Source of the DNA: an uncultured Bacteroidales bacterium
Lineage (GTDB): Bacteria; Bacteroidota; Bacteroidia; Bacteroidales; Muribaculaceae
Assembly (NCBI GenBank): GCA_902760865.1
Contig: CACWID010000014.1
Span: forward strand, 1 to 61,051
Direction: 5' to 3'
Length of the DNA stretch: 61,051 bases
This document shows positions 34,023 to 43,132 of this stretch, in pieces (the stretch's first letter is position 1; the number at the start of each line of letters is the position of its first letter). The position numbers were made by a program, and so were the translations under genes. The notes under the pieces were generated by a model. That model was not told the origin of the DNA. It ran no database searches and saw only the letters and a list, made by a program, of their open reading frames with translations.

Positions 34023-35332
34023 TGAGTCAACAGACGCTCCATAGGGTAAAACTCGAGACGCTAGGCTGCAAGCTGAACTTCTCGGAGACCGCTACCATGC
34101 AGTCACTGCTCGCCCAGCATGGCATCCTGCCTGTTGCCCCCGGCGAGCAGCCCGACGTGTGTGTGGTGAACACGTGTAGTGTCACCGCCCTGGCCGACAG
34201 CAAGTGCCGCCAGCACATCCGTCACCTCATCCGCCAGTACCCCGACGCGCTGATGGTGGTCACCGGCTGCTATGCCCAGCTCAAGGGCAAAGAGATTGCC
34301 GAGATTGACGGGGTGGACATCGTGCTGGGCAGTGAGCACAAGACCGACATCGCCCGCTATGTGCTGCAATGGTTCGAGGACCGCAAGCAACAGCTGGCAG
34401 TGACGCCGTCGCTCGACATCCGCTCGTTCTCGCCATCGTGTGACCACGGTGACCGCACCCGCTACTGGCTCAAGGTGCAGGACGGTTGCGACTACTGGTG
34501 CAGCTACTGCACCATCCCCGCCGCGCGAGGACGCAGCCGCAGCGGCACCATCGCCCAACTCACGCAGCAAGCCCGCGAGGTGGCTGCCGAGGGCGGCAAG
34601 GAAATCGTCATCACGGGCGTCAACATCGGCGACTTCGGCAAGAACACGGGTGAGCAGTTCATCGACCTGCTCAGGTCCCTCGATGATATTGAGGGCATCG
34701 AGCGTTACCGCATCTCGTCGATCGAGCCCGACCTGCTGACCGACGAAATCATCGACTTCTGTGCCGGGTCACGGGCGTTCATGCCCCACTTCCACATCCC
34801 GCTGCAGAGCGGCAGTGACCCTGTGCTGAAGCTGATGCGCCGCCACTATGACCGCCAGCTGTTCGCCGACAAGGTGGCACGGTGCCGCGAACTGATGCCC
34901 GACTGCTTTATCGGCGTGGACGTGATGGTGGGTACTAGGGGCGAGACGCCAGAGCTGTTTGAAGACAGCTACAACTTCATCAAAGGGCTCAACGTGCAGC
35001 ACCTGCACGTATTCCCCTACAGCGAGCGTCCCGGCACCATGGCCCTGCGCATCCCCTACATCGTCACCCAGCAGGACAAACAGGAACGTGCGGCCCGCAT
35101 GATTGCCCTAAGCGATGAGAAACAGGCCGACTTCACGCGGCGCTACCTGGGCACCGTGCGCCCCGTGCTGATGGAGCATGGCCGCGGCAAGGGCATGATG
35201 CATGGCTTCACCGACAACTACATCCGCATCAATGTGGAACCCGACATGGCACTCGCCAACCGCATCGTGAACGTGAAATTACTGACCCTCAACGACGACT
35301 TGAGCGTCGATTCTGAAATCATAAGAGAATGA
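34022..35332 (+). CDS. mtaB: tRNA t6A37 methylthiotransferase MtaB
   Basis: A 436-residue radical-SAM enzyme that adds a methylthio group to t6A37 of tRNA. The N-terminal UPF0004 half has ETLGCKLNFSET near 10 and VVNTCSVT near 48. The radical-SAM cluster motif is CDYWCSYCTIP (CxxxCxxC) near 155. A TRAM-like tail is at the C-terminus. MtaB rather than MiaB or RimO is chosen from the ETLGCKLN start. Translationally coupled to rnr (TAATG) and to the next gene (ATGA). Confidence 0.92.
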   Translation: MSQQTLHRVKLETLGCKLNFSETATMQSLLAQHGILPVAPGEQPDVCVVNTCSVTALADSKCRQHIRHLIRQYPDALMVVTGCYAQLKGKEIAEIDGVDIVLGSEHKTDIARYVLQWFEDRKQQLAVTPSLDIRSFSPSCDHGDRTRYWLKVQDGCDYWCSYCTIPAARGRSRSGTIAQLTQQAREVAAEGGKEIVITGVNIGDFGKNTGEQFIDLLRSLDDIEGIERYRISSIEPDLLTDEIIDFCAGSRAFMPHFHIPLQSGSDPVLKLMRRHYDRQLFADKVARCRELMPDCFIGVDVMVGTRGETPELFEDSYNFIKGLNVQHLHVFPYSERPGTMALRIPYIVTQQDKQERAARMIALSDEKQADFTRRYLGTVRPVLMEHGRGKGMMHGFTDNYIRINVEPDMALANRIVNVKLLTLNDDLSVDSEIIRE

Positions 35333-36354
35333 AAAAAGTTGCTGTCATCATATTGAACTGGAACGGAGCAGAATTGCTGCGCCGCTACCTGCCCACAGTG
35401 ATTGAGGGTACCGATTACGCCATCGCCGACATCATCGTCGTCGATAACGGCAGCACCGACAAGAGCCTGCACGTGCTCCAACAGGACTTCCCGCAGCTCA
35501 GGGTGCTCAGCTTTAAAGAGAACCTAGGCTTTGCCCAAGGGTATAATGTCGCCCTCGCCGAGGTGCAGTACCCCTACACGGTGTTGCTCAACAGCGATGT
35601 GCGTACACCGAAGGGGTGGCTCAACCCGCTGCTGGACTATATGGAGGCCCATCCTAATGTGGGCGCCGTGATGCCCAAGATGCTGAAAGACCGTGAGGGC
35701 GGCAGGCAATCCTTTGAATATGCCGGAGCAGCAGGCGGTTACATCGACTGCCACGGTTACCCTTACTGCAGGGGGCGCATCTTTGACTACGTCGAGGACG
35801 ACCACGGCCAGTATGACGACGGTCCCAAGAGCGTGTTCTGGGCCAGCGGTGCCTGCCTGATGGTGCGCAGTGACCTGTATCGGGCTGTGGGTGGTCTGGA
35901 CAAGGACTTCTTTGCTCACATGGAGGAAATCGACCTGTGCTGGCGCATCCGTCTTGCTGGCAGTGACCTGGTCATGGTGCCCACGAGCCATGTCTATCAC
36001 CTGGGAGGTGGCAGCCTGGCCTATGGCAACCCCCGGAAGACCTACCTCAACTTCCGCAACAACCTGTTGCTACTGCACAAAAACCTGCCGCGGGAAGACG
36101 GCAAGCAGCTGTTGCTTGTCCGTCGCCTGATGGACACACTGGCCTTCGGCATGGCGATCGCCAAGTTCCACTTCGGCGACGCATGGGCCATCATCCGTGC
36201 CCATCGCGACTTCCGCCGCATGCGTTCCAATTACAAGTCACAACCCATGGTTAACCTCCTGAAGCAGTTGCCCGAGGAGCGTGTCAACATCATCACGGCC
36301 CACTACCTGCGCGGCGTGAAACAGTTCACCGAATTGAATATTTCCAACTCATAA
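35329..36354 (+). CDS. Glycosyltransferase family 2 protein
   Basis: A 341-residue GT2 enzyme. The nucleotide-sugar-binding start VAVIILNWNGAELLRRYLP, IIVVDNGSTDKS near 37 and LLNSDVRTPKG near 85 (the DxD-like position) are typical, as is ASGACLMVRSDLYRAVGGLD near 172 with EEIDLCWR near 200. Similar proteins transfer rhamnose or other sugars to surface polysaccharides. Substrate unknown. It overlaps mtaB by 4 bp. Confidence 0.9.
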   Translation: MKKVAVIILNWNGAELLRRYLPTVIEGTDYAIADIIVVDNGSTDKSLHVLQQDFPQLRVLSFKENLGFAQGYNVALAEVQYPYTVLLNSDVRTPKGWLNPLLDYMEAHPNVGAVMPKMLKDREGGRQSFEYAGAAGGYIDCHGYPYCRGRIFDYVEDDHGQYDDGPKSVFWASGACLMVRSDLYRAVGGLDKDFFAHMEEIDLCWRIRLAGSDLVMVPTSHVYHLGGGSLAYGNPRKTYLNFRNNLLLLHKNLPREDGKQLLLVRRLMDTLAFGMAIAKFHFGDAWAIIRAHRDFRRMRSNYKSQPMVNLLKQLPEERVNIITAHYLRGVKQFTELNISNS

Positions 36355-36381
36355 CTACTGACGACTAAAAACTGAAATACA

Positions 36382-37494
36382 ATGAGAAAGCTCGGATTCG
36401 GATTGATGCGTCTGCCGCTGGTCAACCCTGATGACCAGACGAGTATCGACATCGAGAAGTTTAAGGAGATGGTTGACCTGTATATGAAGCGAGGGTTCAC
36501 CTACTTTGACACCGCCTATCCCTATCACGGCGGCGCCAGCGAGACGGCCCTGCGCGAGGTCGTGGTCAAGCGTTACCCGCGCGAGTCCTTCACCGTCACC
36601 AGCAAGATGCCCGTGTGGGCTATCAAGGAGGAGGCCGACCTGGAACGCATCTTCAACGAGCAGTTGGAGAAATGCGGCGTGGACTACTTTGACTACTACT
36701 GGCTGCACGCTCTCAACTATGAGCGCGTCGAGGTGATGGAACGGCTGGGAGGTTGGGACTTCATTGCCCGCAAGAAGGCTGAGGGCAAGATACGCCACAT
36801 CGGCTTCTCGTTCCACGACGAGGCAACCCTGCTGGCACAAATCCTCGATAAGCATCCCGAGGCAGAGTTTGTACAGCTGCAGATCAACTACCTGGACTGG
36901 GATAGTCCTGCCATCGAGTCGAGGACCTGCTACGAACTGTGCGAGAAGCACGGCAAGCCCGTCATCGTCATGGAGCCCGTCAAGGGCGGAACGCTCGCAC
37001 ACGTTCCCGAGGCCATCGAGCGGTTGTTCAAGGACTACAACCCCGATGCCAGCAATGCCTCCTGGGCCATCCGCTATTGTGCCTCGTTGCCCAATGTGTA
37101 TGTGGTGCTCAGCGGCATGAGCAACATCGAACAAATGGATGACAACACCAGCTATATGGAAGACTTCCAGCCCCTCAATGACGAGGAGCAGGGCATCATC
37201 GCCCGTGCCACCGAGGTCATCCGCGAGTCCATCGCCATCCCCTGCACCGCCTGCCATTACTGTACCGACGGTTGCCCCATGCAGATTGCCATCCCCGTGT
37301 ACTTCAACCTCTACAACACCCAGCAGCAATTTCCAGAGTTGAAGAATAACAGCAAACTCTACTACGATCTGCTGGCCAAGAGCCACGGCAAGGCAAGCGA
37401 CTGTGTCGAGTGCGGCCAGTGCGAGGCCCAGTGCCCCCAGCACATCAGCATCATCGATAACCTGAAGTCAGTCGTCGAGGCTTTTGAACAATAG
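36382..37494 (+). CDS. Aldo/keto reductase with C-terminal 4Fe-4S ferredoxin-like domain
   Basis: A 370-residue protein. Residues 1-280 form the aldo/keto reductase barrel (LGFGLMRLPL start, YFDTAYPYHGG with the catalytic Tyr/Asp region, IRHIGFSFHD, PVKGGTLA). Residues about 285-365 hold CTACHYCTDGCP and CVECGQCEAQCP, two cluster-type motifs. This fusion is common in anaerobes and implies electron transfer via iron-sulfur clusters. Substrate unknown. A short heptad tract (ACT at 36357, 36364, 36371) precedes the start. Confidence 0.92.
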   Translation: MRKLGFGLMRLPLVNPDDQTSIDIEKFKEMVDLYMKRGFTYFDTAYPYHGGASETALREVVVKRYPRESFTVTSKMPVWAIKEEADLERIFNEQLEKCGVDYFDYYWLHALNYERVEVMERLGGWDFIARKKAEGKIRHIGFSFHDEATLLAQILDKHPEAEFVQLQINYLDWDSPAIESRTCYELCEKHGKPVIVMEPVKGGTLAHVPEAIERLFKDYNPDASNASWAIRYCASLPNVYVVLSGMSNIEQMDDNTSYMEDFQPLNDEEQGIIARATEVIRESIAIPCTACHYCTDGCPMQIAIPVYFNLYNTQQQFPELKNNSKLYYDLLAKSHGKASDCVECGQCEAQCPQHISIIDNLKSVVEAFEQ

Positions 37495-37521
37495 GGCCAA
37501 ACGCTTGTCATCAACACGTAC

Positions 37522-37556
37522 AAAAAAAGAGCCGAACCCGTCAAAGACGGGACGGC
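37522..37556 (-). terminator. Intrinsic terminator of the solo LuxR gene
   Basis: GCCGAACCCGTC (37531-37542) pairs with GACGGGACGGC (37546-37556). On the minus strand it is followed by a T-run (complement of 37522-37528). It may also slow transcription from the convergent aldo/keto reductase gene. Confidence 0.8.
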
Positions 37557-37577
37557 CCTTGATGCTTTCGAATTGCG

Positions 37578-37796
37578 TTAATCGTTGATTTTCAACAAAC
37601 CTGTGCGGTATGCTTTACCGATTAATTCAGCGACGTTGCGGGAGTTAGTCTTGCGCAACAATTGTTTGCGATGATACTCCACAGTATTGGAGGAGATAAA
37701 AATCTTCTCTCCTATTTCTTTGCTGTTATACCCTAATGACAGCAATTCGAGTACTTCCTTTTCTCTGGAAGTCAGTTCAATTTTGGGGGCACTCAT
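37578..37796 (-). CDS. Solo LuxR-type DNA-binding protein
   Basis: A 72-residue protein starting at 37796 (MSAPKIELTSREKEV); the longer open frame upstream begins at the promoter region. It is almost entirely a GerE/LuxR helix-turn-helix: LTSREKEVLELLSLGYNSKE, IFISSNTVEYHRKQLLRKT. There is no receiver or sensor domain. It is probably a transcription factor that acts alone or with a partner. AT-rich promoter DNA with inverted repeats lies just upstream. Confidence 0.85.
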   Translation of the reverse strand: MSAPKIELTSREKEVLELLSLGYNSKEIGEKIFISSNTVEYHRKQLLRKTNSRNVAELIGKAYRTGLLKIND

Positions 37797-37809
37797 AAAT
37801 ATAACGTTT

Positions 37810-37909
37810 TTTGATAAGTTGCTAATTACAACGTACTTGCAAAAATAAATAGGAAAACTTATCAAACCAAACAAAATAGCATAAATTTAGACAAAATGTT
37901 ATCAAAACT
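37810..37909 (-). promoter_or_regulatory. Promoter and inverted-repeat operator of the solo LuxR gene
   Basis: A minus-strand -7 box TATTTTTG (37847-37840) is bracketed by a perfect 11-bp inverted repeat, TTTGATAAGTT (37810-37820) and AACTTATCAAA (37856-37866). A further TTATCAAA half-site lies near 37900. The layout suggests autoregulation. Confidence 0.5.
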
Positions 37910-38038
37910 ATAAATTTCAGTAGATAAATATTAATTTTTGCAACCATTTGCAACAGGCAAACATCATTTTCCACTCCATATCAGATAGAATCCTAAATTC
38001 GATGAAGCAATGGGAACCAGTAGTCCCAACAGCCCTGA

Positions 38039-39448
38039 TCACAGGTCGATGATCGCCGTGTGGTCGTTGATGACAGCCTCGTGGGGGGTTCCGATGTCGT
38101 TGCGGTCCTCGAGAATGCTGCGCAGCACGAGCCTGGCAATGTTATAGATGCGCAGCCGCAGGGCCGCCTTAGCAAACGGCCGCAGGATGCCGGTGACAGT
38201 CTCATTGACCACGCGGTCGGCTCCTGTGATGAGTTCTTCTATCAGTTGCTTGTTGTCACCGATGGTCCCCTCGTTGCCCTCGGCAAAGGCGATATAGGCT
38301 CTAGTGACCGGGTGTTGCAGGTGCTTGAGCATCAGGTCGGCGATACCCTGTGGCGTGTCGGGGAGTTTCACGTATCGCATGATGAAGGGATGCTTGATGC
38401 TGTAGTCGGCGATGGCTTGGCTGATCTCGGGCCAATAGCGCGTCAACACGCCGTGGGTCATCGTGGGAATGCACTGGGTGAACACTTCACGGGCTCTCTC
38501 GCCGAAGTCGGGTTCAGAGGGAAGCCTGAAGAGCGTGCGGGTGTGGAGCAACATCTTGCCGGACTTGGGGTTGCAGGTGGCCACGCGCCATTGACAGGGA
38601 TAACCCACTGCCGCCGCGGTGGCAATCTCAACCATGGTCCCGTGATGGTAGCTGACCTGACTGACGTCGGTGATGTGCAGGTGTCCCGTGAAGATGGCGT
38701 GCACACCGGCCTTGACGAGCCGTTGGCACAGTTGCCCGGCATCATCAACCATATAGGGTGACGCGAGCGTGTCCTCCATGTGGAAATGGGGGACCAGGTG
38801 ATGGTGCATCATCGCGATGACGCGTCGTCCCGCAGCGGTGGCGTGTTCGGCCTGACGGACAAGCCAATGCTGGGTCGAAGGCTCGAGGCGTCCGCTGGTC
38901 TTGCAGTGGTCACGGGCATCACCACGCGAGACGAAGGTGTTGAGGCGGTCCATGCAGGCGTCGATGGCGAGGATGGTGAGGTCATCGGTCACGTCGCGGC
39001 AGTAACTGAGCGAGTCGGGGTCGCGCCGCGAACCACTGTCGTAGCCCGCATGGCGGTAGATGGCGGCAAACTCACGTCGAGTGATGGTGTCGGTTGATGT
39101 GGCATTGTCCCCGTCAAACACCCGGGCATCGGGATTGTTGATGTCGTGGTTGCCAGGCACGACAAGCACCTGTATGCCGGCGTCAGTGAGACGTTCCAAC
39201 TGTGCCGCCACCTGTTCGTGGCTCACACGCTCACCGTCCTTGGTGAGGTCGCCGGTCACCAGCACAAGGTCGGGCTTGAGTTCAAGGATTTCGGCAACCA
39301 AGGTGTCCAGAATCTCGAGGCTCTCGCGCAGCATCTTGCGGTCCTTGGCCAGGTATTCCTCAAATGCGCTGCCCTCGTTGATCAGCAACTCTGGCGCCAT
39401 GACGTGCAAGTCGCTGATAATGGCTATTTTGATGGAATTCTGAGTCAT
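38039..39448 (-). CDS. Calcineurin-like metallophosphoesterase (second paralogue)
   Basis: A 469-residue protein related to the one at 20891-22363 over its whole length, but without a signal peptide (MTQNSIKIAIISDLHV). Metal motifs are DLH near 13, GDLTKDGE near 66, GNHD near 98, MMHHH near 215 and GHLH near 263, and it shares the SRRDPDSLSYC block. It is probably cytoplasmic. It lies 26 bp after the alpha-galactosidase gene in the same direction. Confidence 0.9.
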   Translation of the reverse strand: MTQNSIKIAIISDLHVMAPELLINEGSAFEEYLAKDRKMLRESLEILDTLVAEILELKPDLVLVTGDLTKDGERVSHEQVAAQLERLTDAGIQVLVVPGNHDINNPDARVFDGDNATSTDTITRREFAAIYRHAGYDSGSRRDPDSLSYCRDVTDDLTILAIDACMDRLNTFVSRGDARDHCKTSGRLEPSTQHWLVRQAEHATAAGRRVIAMMHHHLVPHFHMEDTLASPYMVDDAGQLCQRLVKAGVHAIFTGHLHITDVSQVSYHHGTMVEIATAAAVGYPCQWRVATCNPKSGKMLLHTRTLFRLPSEPDFGERAREVFTQCIPTMTHGVLTRYWPEISQAIADYSIKHPFIMRYVKLPDTPQGIADLMLKHLQHPVTRAYIAFAEGNEGTIGDNKQLIEELITGADRVVNETVTGILRPFAKAALRLRIYNIARLVLRSILEDRNDIGTPHEAVINDHTAIIDL

Positions 39449-39474
39449 GGTGTGGTTATGATGAAATATAGAGG

Positions 39475-41046
39475 CTAGTCAAGTTCCATCTTGTCCATAT
39501 CGGGGAGCCATACACCATCGTTCCACAGGCGGATGACGTTGTTGCCTTCCTGGAGGTCGATGTTGATCTTCAGGGTCTGAGGTTTAGTCCAGTCCTTGCC
39601 GTTGACGGAATAAGCCCCAAGTTGCTTGCCGTTGACCTCGACACGGATTTCGCGCCATTCACCGGCAAAGAAATGCAGCGTCATAGTGCGGCGGCCGGCC
39701 TTGTCCACACGGACGTTTCTCCACTGGATGTCGTTGCCGGGACGGTAGCCCACATAGCAGGCGGTGTAGCCGCCCGAAGCGGCCTCGTTGGGGAGACAAA
39801 CCGGAGTGCACAAGTCATAGTACCATTGCAGTTCCTGGTATTGGCTCAAATAGGCGGTCTCGGCTTCATAGATCTTGCGCTCGAGGCGTTGCTGCGCCTT
39901 TGCCCGGTAGATTTTGGTGCCGTGGGCAGGCACGTTGATAACCATCGATGTCGTGGCTGTGCCGGCATTCTCTTGTGCAAAGCAGTCATAGAGTTCAACC
40001 TTGCCGCCTAGGTCAATGGTCTGGAAATCAAGGTTGACGGTTTGGCTCTTATCGCTAGGATTATAGACGGCAAAGGCGCGCTCCGTGCCGTAGAGCTGCT
40101 TGATGTCCTTGACCATGATGAAGCACTCGCCCTGCTTGGCGGCCACATAGGCCTGCAGGTGCAACGGATCCTGGTTGAGGGCAATGAGGTCACGGTTGGT
40201 GAGCAGGCGCAAGGCCTGGGGCTTGATCTTTGCCATGTCACAGCCGATGAGCAACGGCGAGGACATGATGCACCACATGCCGAAGTGGGTCTCGTCCTCG
40301 GTCTGGGACATTGAGCGTCCCACCTCCAGCATGTCCATGTCGTTATAGTGACCGTCATGGCAATAGGCGCTCAGGTAGAGGTTCTCGGCAAGGATTTCCT
40401 TGACCGATTTCCAGTTGTCGTAGATGTCACCCGTCGTGCGCCATGAGTCGGCGACATCGGCGACCCAATTGCCGGGATAGGCCCAGCGGCAGATGTTGAA
40501 CACGATGTCCGGTTTGCCGCAGTTGCGTATCGCGTTAGAGATTGTGGTATATTGCTCCCGCTCGTTGAGGCCCAGATGGCGACCTCCACACCAGTCCACC
40601 TTGATAAAATCAAAGTCCCAATCACGGAAGTAGAGCTGGCAATCCTGCTCCTCGTGTCCGAAAAATCCCACACCGACACCCCACGGCTGGCGGTTGCCCG
40701 AACCGCAGGTGTTGTCGCCGGCATCACTGTAGATTCCCGCTTTAAGACCCAGCGAGTGGATGTAGTCCACAAGGGCCCGCATCCCGCTGGGAAAACGCAC
40801 CGGGTTCAGTATCAAGTGGCCATCCTCGCCTCGCCCTGACCAGTAGCCGTCATCGATGTTGATGTAGCGGTATCCGGCTTCTTGCAGTCCGCTGTTGTGC
40901 ATGGCGTCGGCCTGCTGGCGGATGAGGTCCTCGTTGATGTCGAGGGCAAACGTGTTCCACGAGCTCCAGCCCATGGTGGGGGTGCGCTGGGCCAGCACCG
41001 ATAGTGCCACTGCCAGCAGCAGTGCGAGGATAGACAGTTTTTTCAT
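39475..41046 (-). CDS. Secreted GH27 alpha-galactosidase with C-terminal beta domain
   Basis: A 523-residue enzyme that removes terminal alpha-galactose. A signal peptide (LSILALLLAVALSVLAQ) is followed by the GH27 barrel: MGWSSWNTF near 25, YINIDDGYW near 61, FIKVDWCGG with nucleophile D151, and SWRTTGDI with acid/base D207. The C-terminal 130 residues resemble a CBM35-like carbohydrate-binding module (ASGGYTACYVGYRPGNDIQW, EGNNVIRLWNDG). It would act in the periplasm or at the surface. It stands outside the main PUL but on the same strand. Confidence 0.93.
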   Translation of the reverse strand: MKKLSILALLLAVALSVLAQRTPTMGWSSWNTFALDINEDLIRQQADAMHNSGLQEAGYRYINIDDGYWSGRGEDGHLILNPVRFPSGMRALVDYIHSLGLKAGIYSDAGDNTCGSGNRQPWGVGVGFFGHEEQDCQLYFRDWDFDFIKVDWCGGRHLGLNEREQYTTISNAIRNCGKPDIVFNICRWAYPGNWVADVADSWRTTGDIYDNWKSVKEILAENLYLSAYCHDGHYNDMDMLEVGRSMSQTEDETHFGMWCIMSSPLLIGCDMAKIKPQALRLLTNRDLIALNQDPLHLQAYVAAKQGECFIMVKDIKQLYGTERAFAVYNPSDKSQTVNLDFQTIDLGGKVELYDCFAQENAGTATTSMVINVPAHGTKIYRAKAQQRLERKIYEAETAYLSQYQELQWYYDLCTPVCLPNEAASGGYTACYVGYRPGNDIQWRNVRVDKAGRRTMTLHFFAGEWREIRVEVNGKQLGAYSVNGKDWTKPQTLKINIDLQEGNNVIRLWNDGVWLPDMDKMELD

Positions 41047-41070
41047 TGTAGTGGAGATTGAATGTGAAGT

Positions 41071-42126
41071 TTAGTCGTTGAGGATGAGCATGGCGTCACC
41101 GTAGGCGCCGAAGCGGTACTTCTCCTCGATGGCGACGCGGTAGGCCTCCATTGTCTGCTCGTAGCCGCCGAAGGATGCCTGGGCCATCAGCATGATGGAA
41201 TAAGGCATGTGGAAATTGGTCACCAGAGCGTCACAGGTCGTGCAGACATAGGGCGGGAAGAGGAACTTGTTGGACCAGCCGCCATAGGGCTTGATGTGTC
41301 CGTTCATGCCCACGCAGGTCTCGAAGGCGCGCAGCACCGACGTGCCGATGGCGCACACCTTGTTGCCGCCGTCGCGCAGGGTGTTGACCTTCTCGGCCAG
41401 CTCGACGCTGACGTCCATCTCCTCGCTGTCCATACGATGCTTGCTCAGGTCCTCGACCTCGATGTCACGGTAGCTGCCCAGGCTGATGTGCATCGTGAGG
41501 AACTCGCTGTCGATGTCGCGGATCTCCATGCGACGCATCAGCTCGCGCGAGAAGTGCAGTCCGGCGGCAGGAGCCACCACAGCACCCTCCTTGCGGGCAA
41601 AGATAGTCTGGTAGCGCTCGGCGTCCTCGGGCTCGGCATCACGGTTGATATAGTAGGGCAACGGCGTGTTACCCAGGTTGTAGAGGTCCTTCTTGAACTG
41701 GTCGTGGTCACCGTCATAGAGGAAGCGCAGCGTGCGTCCGCGTGAGGTCGTGTTGTCGATGACCTCGGCCACCATCGAGTCATCCAGGCCGAAGTAGAGC
41801 TTGTTGCCGATGCGGATCTTGCGGGCAGGCTCGACCAGGACATCCCACAACTTGTTGTTGGGATTGAGCTCGCGCAGCAGGAACACCTCGATGCGGGCAC
41901 CGGTTTTCTCCTTGTTGCCGAACAACTTGGCGGGGAACACTTGTGTGTCGTTGAACACGAACAGGTCGTGAGGACCGAAGTACTCAAGGATTTCCTTGAA
42001 AACTCGGTGCTCAATCTGGTTGCTCTTCTTGTGCAACACCATCAGACGCGACTCGTCGCGCACGGGAGCGGGATGCGAAGCAATCAGCTCCTCGGGCATG
42101 CGGGTATTGAATTCTGAAAGTTTCAT
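41071..42126 (-). CDS. queA: S-adenosylmethionine:tRNA ribosyltransferase-isomerase
   Basis: A 351-residue enzyme of queuosine synthesis that adds the ribosyl moiety of SAM to preQ1 in tRNA. Supporting blocks are PEELIASHPAPVRDESRLMVL near 11 (key residues H18, R23, S25), NDTQVFPAKLFGNK near 58, APAAGLHFS near 186 and TNFHMPYSIMLMAQASFGG near 305. It lies downstream of truB in the tRNA-modification cluster, separated by a TCTAGA array. Confidence 0.95.
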   Translation of the reverse strand: MKLSEFNTRMPEELIASHPAPVRDESRLMVLHKKSNQIEHRVFKEILEYFGPHDLFVFNDTQVFPAKLFGNKEKTGARIEVFLLRELNPNNKLWDVLVEPARKIRIGNKLYFGLDDSMVAEVIDNTTSRGRTLRFLYDGDHDQFKKDLYNLGNTPLPYYINRDAEPEDAERYQTIFARKEGAVVAPAAGLHFSRELMRRMEIRDIDSEFLTMHISLGSYRDIEVEDLSKHRMDSEEMDVSVELAEKVNTLRDGGNKVCAIGTSVLRAFETCVGMNGHIKPYGGWSNKFLFPPYVCTTCDALVTNFHMPYSIMLMAQASFGGYEQTMEAYRVAIEEKYRFGAYGDAMLILND

Positions 42127-42154
42127 AATCTATCAGGTTTTTTTATGTTATTGA

Positions 42155-42217
42155 TCTAGATAATCTAGACAATCTAGATGTTCTAGATGCACTAGATGTT
42201 CTAGATGTTCTAGAAAT
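42155..42217. repeat. 9-bp tandem array with TCTAGA cores (7 units)
   Basis: Units start at 42155, 42164, 42173, 42182, 42191, 42200 and 42209; six of seven contain TCTAGA. It has the same period and core as the array at 2122-2193, with different filler, and lies between truB and queA. Confidence 0.88.
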
Positions 42218-42223
42218 TGTTGT

Positions 42224-43075
42224 TTACTTGATCTGTGACGTGCGTTTGGGAGGTGCGTCACATTTCCTTTCCTGCTTGCGGGCCTGGCGCTCGGCCTTCT
42301 GGCGGGCGGCACGCTCGCGGTTCTCCTGGCGCTCCCGCTCCAGCCGCTCGGCAGCGGCCTGTTCGGGCGAGACATATTGTTCCCCGTCCAGTTTCTCGAC
42401 CAGTTGCTCAAGGGTGAGGCAATCGTCGATAGTCACATTGCCCACGCGGGTGCGGCGCAGGGCCGTCAAGTGGGCTCCGCTGCCCAGCGCCTCGCCGATG
42501 TCGCGTGCCAGGGCGCGGATATAGGTACCCTTGCTGCACACCACGCGGATTTGCAGTGTGGGCTCGGCCGGCAGGCCGCATTGCAGCACCTCGATCTCGT
42601 CGATGACCAGCGTCTTGGGACGGATTTCCACATCCTGTCCCTTGCGGGCCAGTTTGTAAGCGGGCTTGCCGTCGATCTTGCAGGCCGAGAACGAGGGGGG
42701 CACCTGCTCGATACTGCCCGTGAACTGCTCCTGCAGCACCCGGTCGATGAGCGCCCGGTCGATGTGCTGCCACTCATAGGTGGCATCGACCACGGTCTCC
42801 AGGTCATAACTGGGGGTGGTGGCGCCCAGACGCAGGTCGGCGATATATTCCTTGACACCGGCCTGCAACTCGTCGATGCGCTTGGTGGCATGCCCGGTGC
42901 AGAGCAGCAGCACGCCGGTGGCCAGCGGGTCTAATGTCCCGGCATGGCCCACCTTGACCTGCCGTGTGCCTAGATGGGTACGCAGGACGGCGCGCACCTT
43001 CTTGACCGCGGCAAACGAGGTCATCCTCAGCGGCTTGTCGATGCAGAATATTTCTCCTTCTATCGGGTTGAGCAT
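42224..43075 (-). CDS. truB: tRNA pseudouridine-55 synthase
   Basis: A 283-residue enzyme forming pseudouridine 55 in the T loop. The catalytic block KVGHAGTLDPLATGVLLL near 41 contains the essential Asp. KPAYKLARKG near 130 and VVCSKGTYIRALARDIGEAL near 180 are conserved. The last 60 residues are an unusually basic, Arg/Gln/Glu-rich tail (ERLERERQENRERAARQKAE). Between uppP and queA. Confidence 0.95.
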   Translation of the reverse strand: MLNPIEGEIFCIDKPLRMTSFAAVKKVRAVLRTHLGTRQVKVGHAGTLDPLATGVLLLCTGHATKRIDELQAGVKEYIADLRLGATTPSYDLETVVDATYEWQHIDRALIDRVLQEQFTGSIEQVPPSFSACKIDGKPAYKLARKGQDVEIRPKTLVIDEIEVLQCGLPAEPTLQIRVVCSKGTYIRALARDIGEALGSGAHLTALRRTRVGNVTIDDCLTLEQLVEKLDGEQYVSPEQAAAERLERERQENRERAARQKAERQARKQERKCDAPPKRTSQIK

Positions 43076-43080
43076 ACTCT

Positions 43081-43114
43081 TAGTCCCTAGTCCTTAGTTT
43101 TTAGTCCCTAGTTG
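43081..43114. repeat. 7-bp-period tract (TAGTCCN)
   Basis: TAG occurs at 43081, 43088, 43095, 43102 and 43109, between uppP and truB. Confidence 0.8.
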
Positions 43115-43132
43115 GCATTCGCCATCTATTAT

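Noticed and set aside
37501-38038. Possible tRNA or small RNA between the aldo/keto reductase and phosphoesterase genes
   Set aside because: Only the LuxR gene, its terminator and its operator are visible; no cloverleaf can be drawn.
42148-42411. 87-codon minus frame with repeated EHLEHLVHLEHL
   Set aside because: The pattern is the 9-bp TCTAGA array translated as a tripeptide repeat, overlapping truB in another frame; not a protein.
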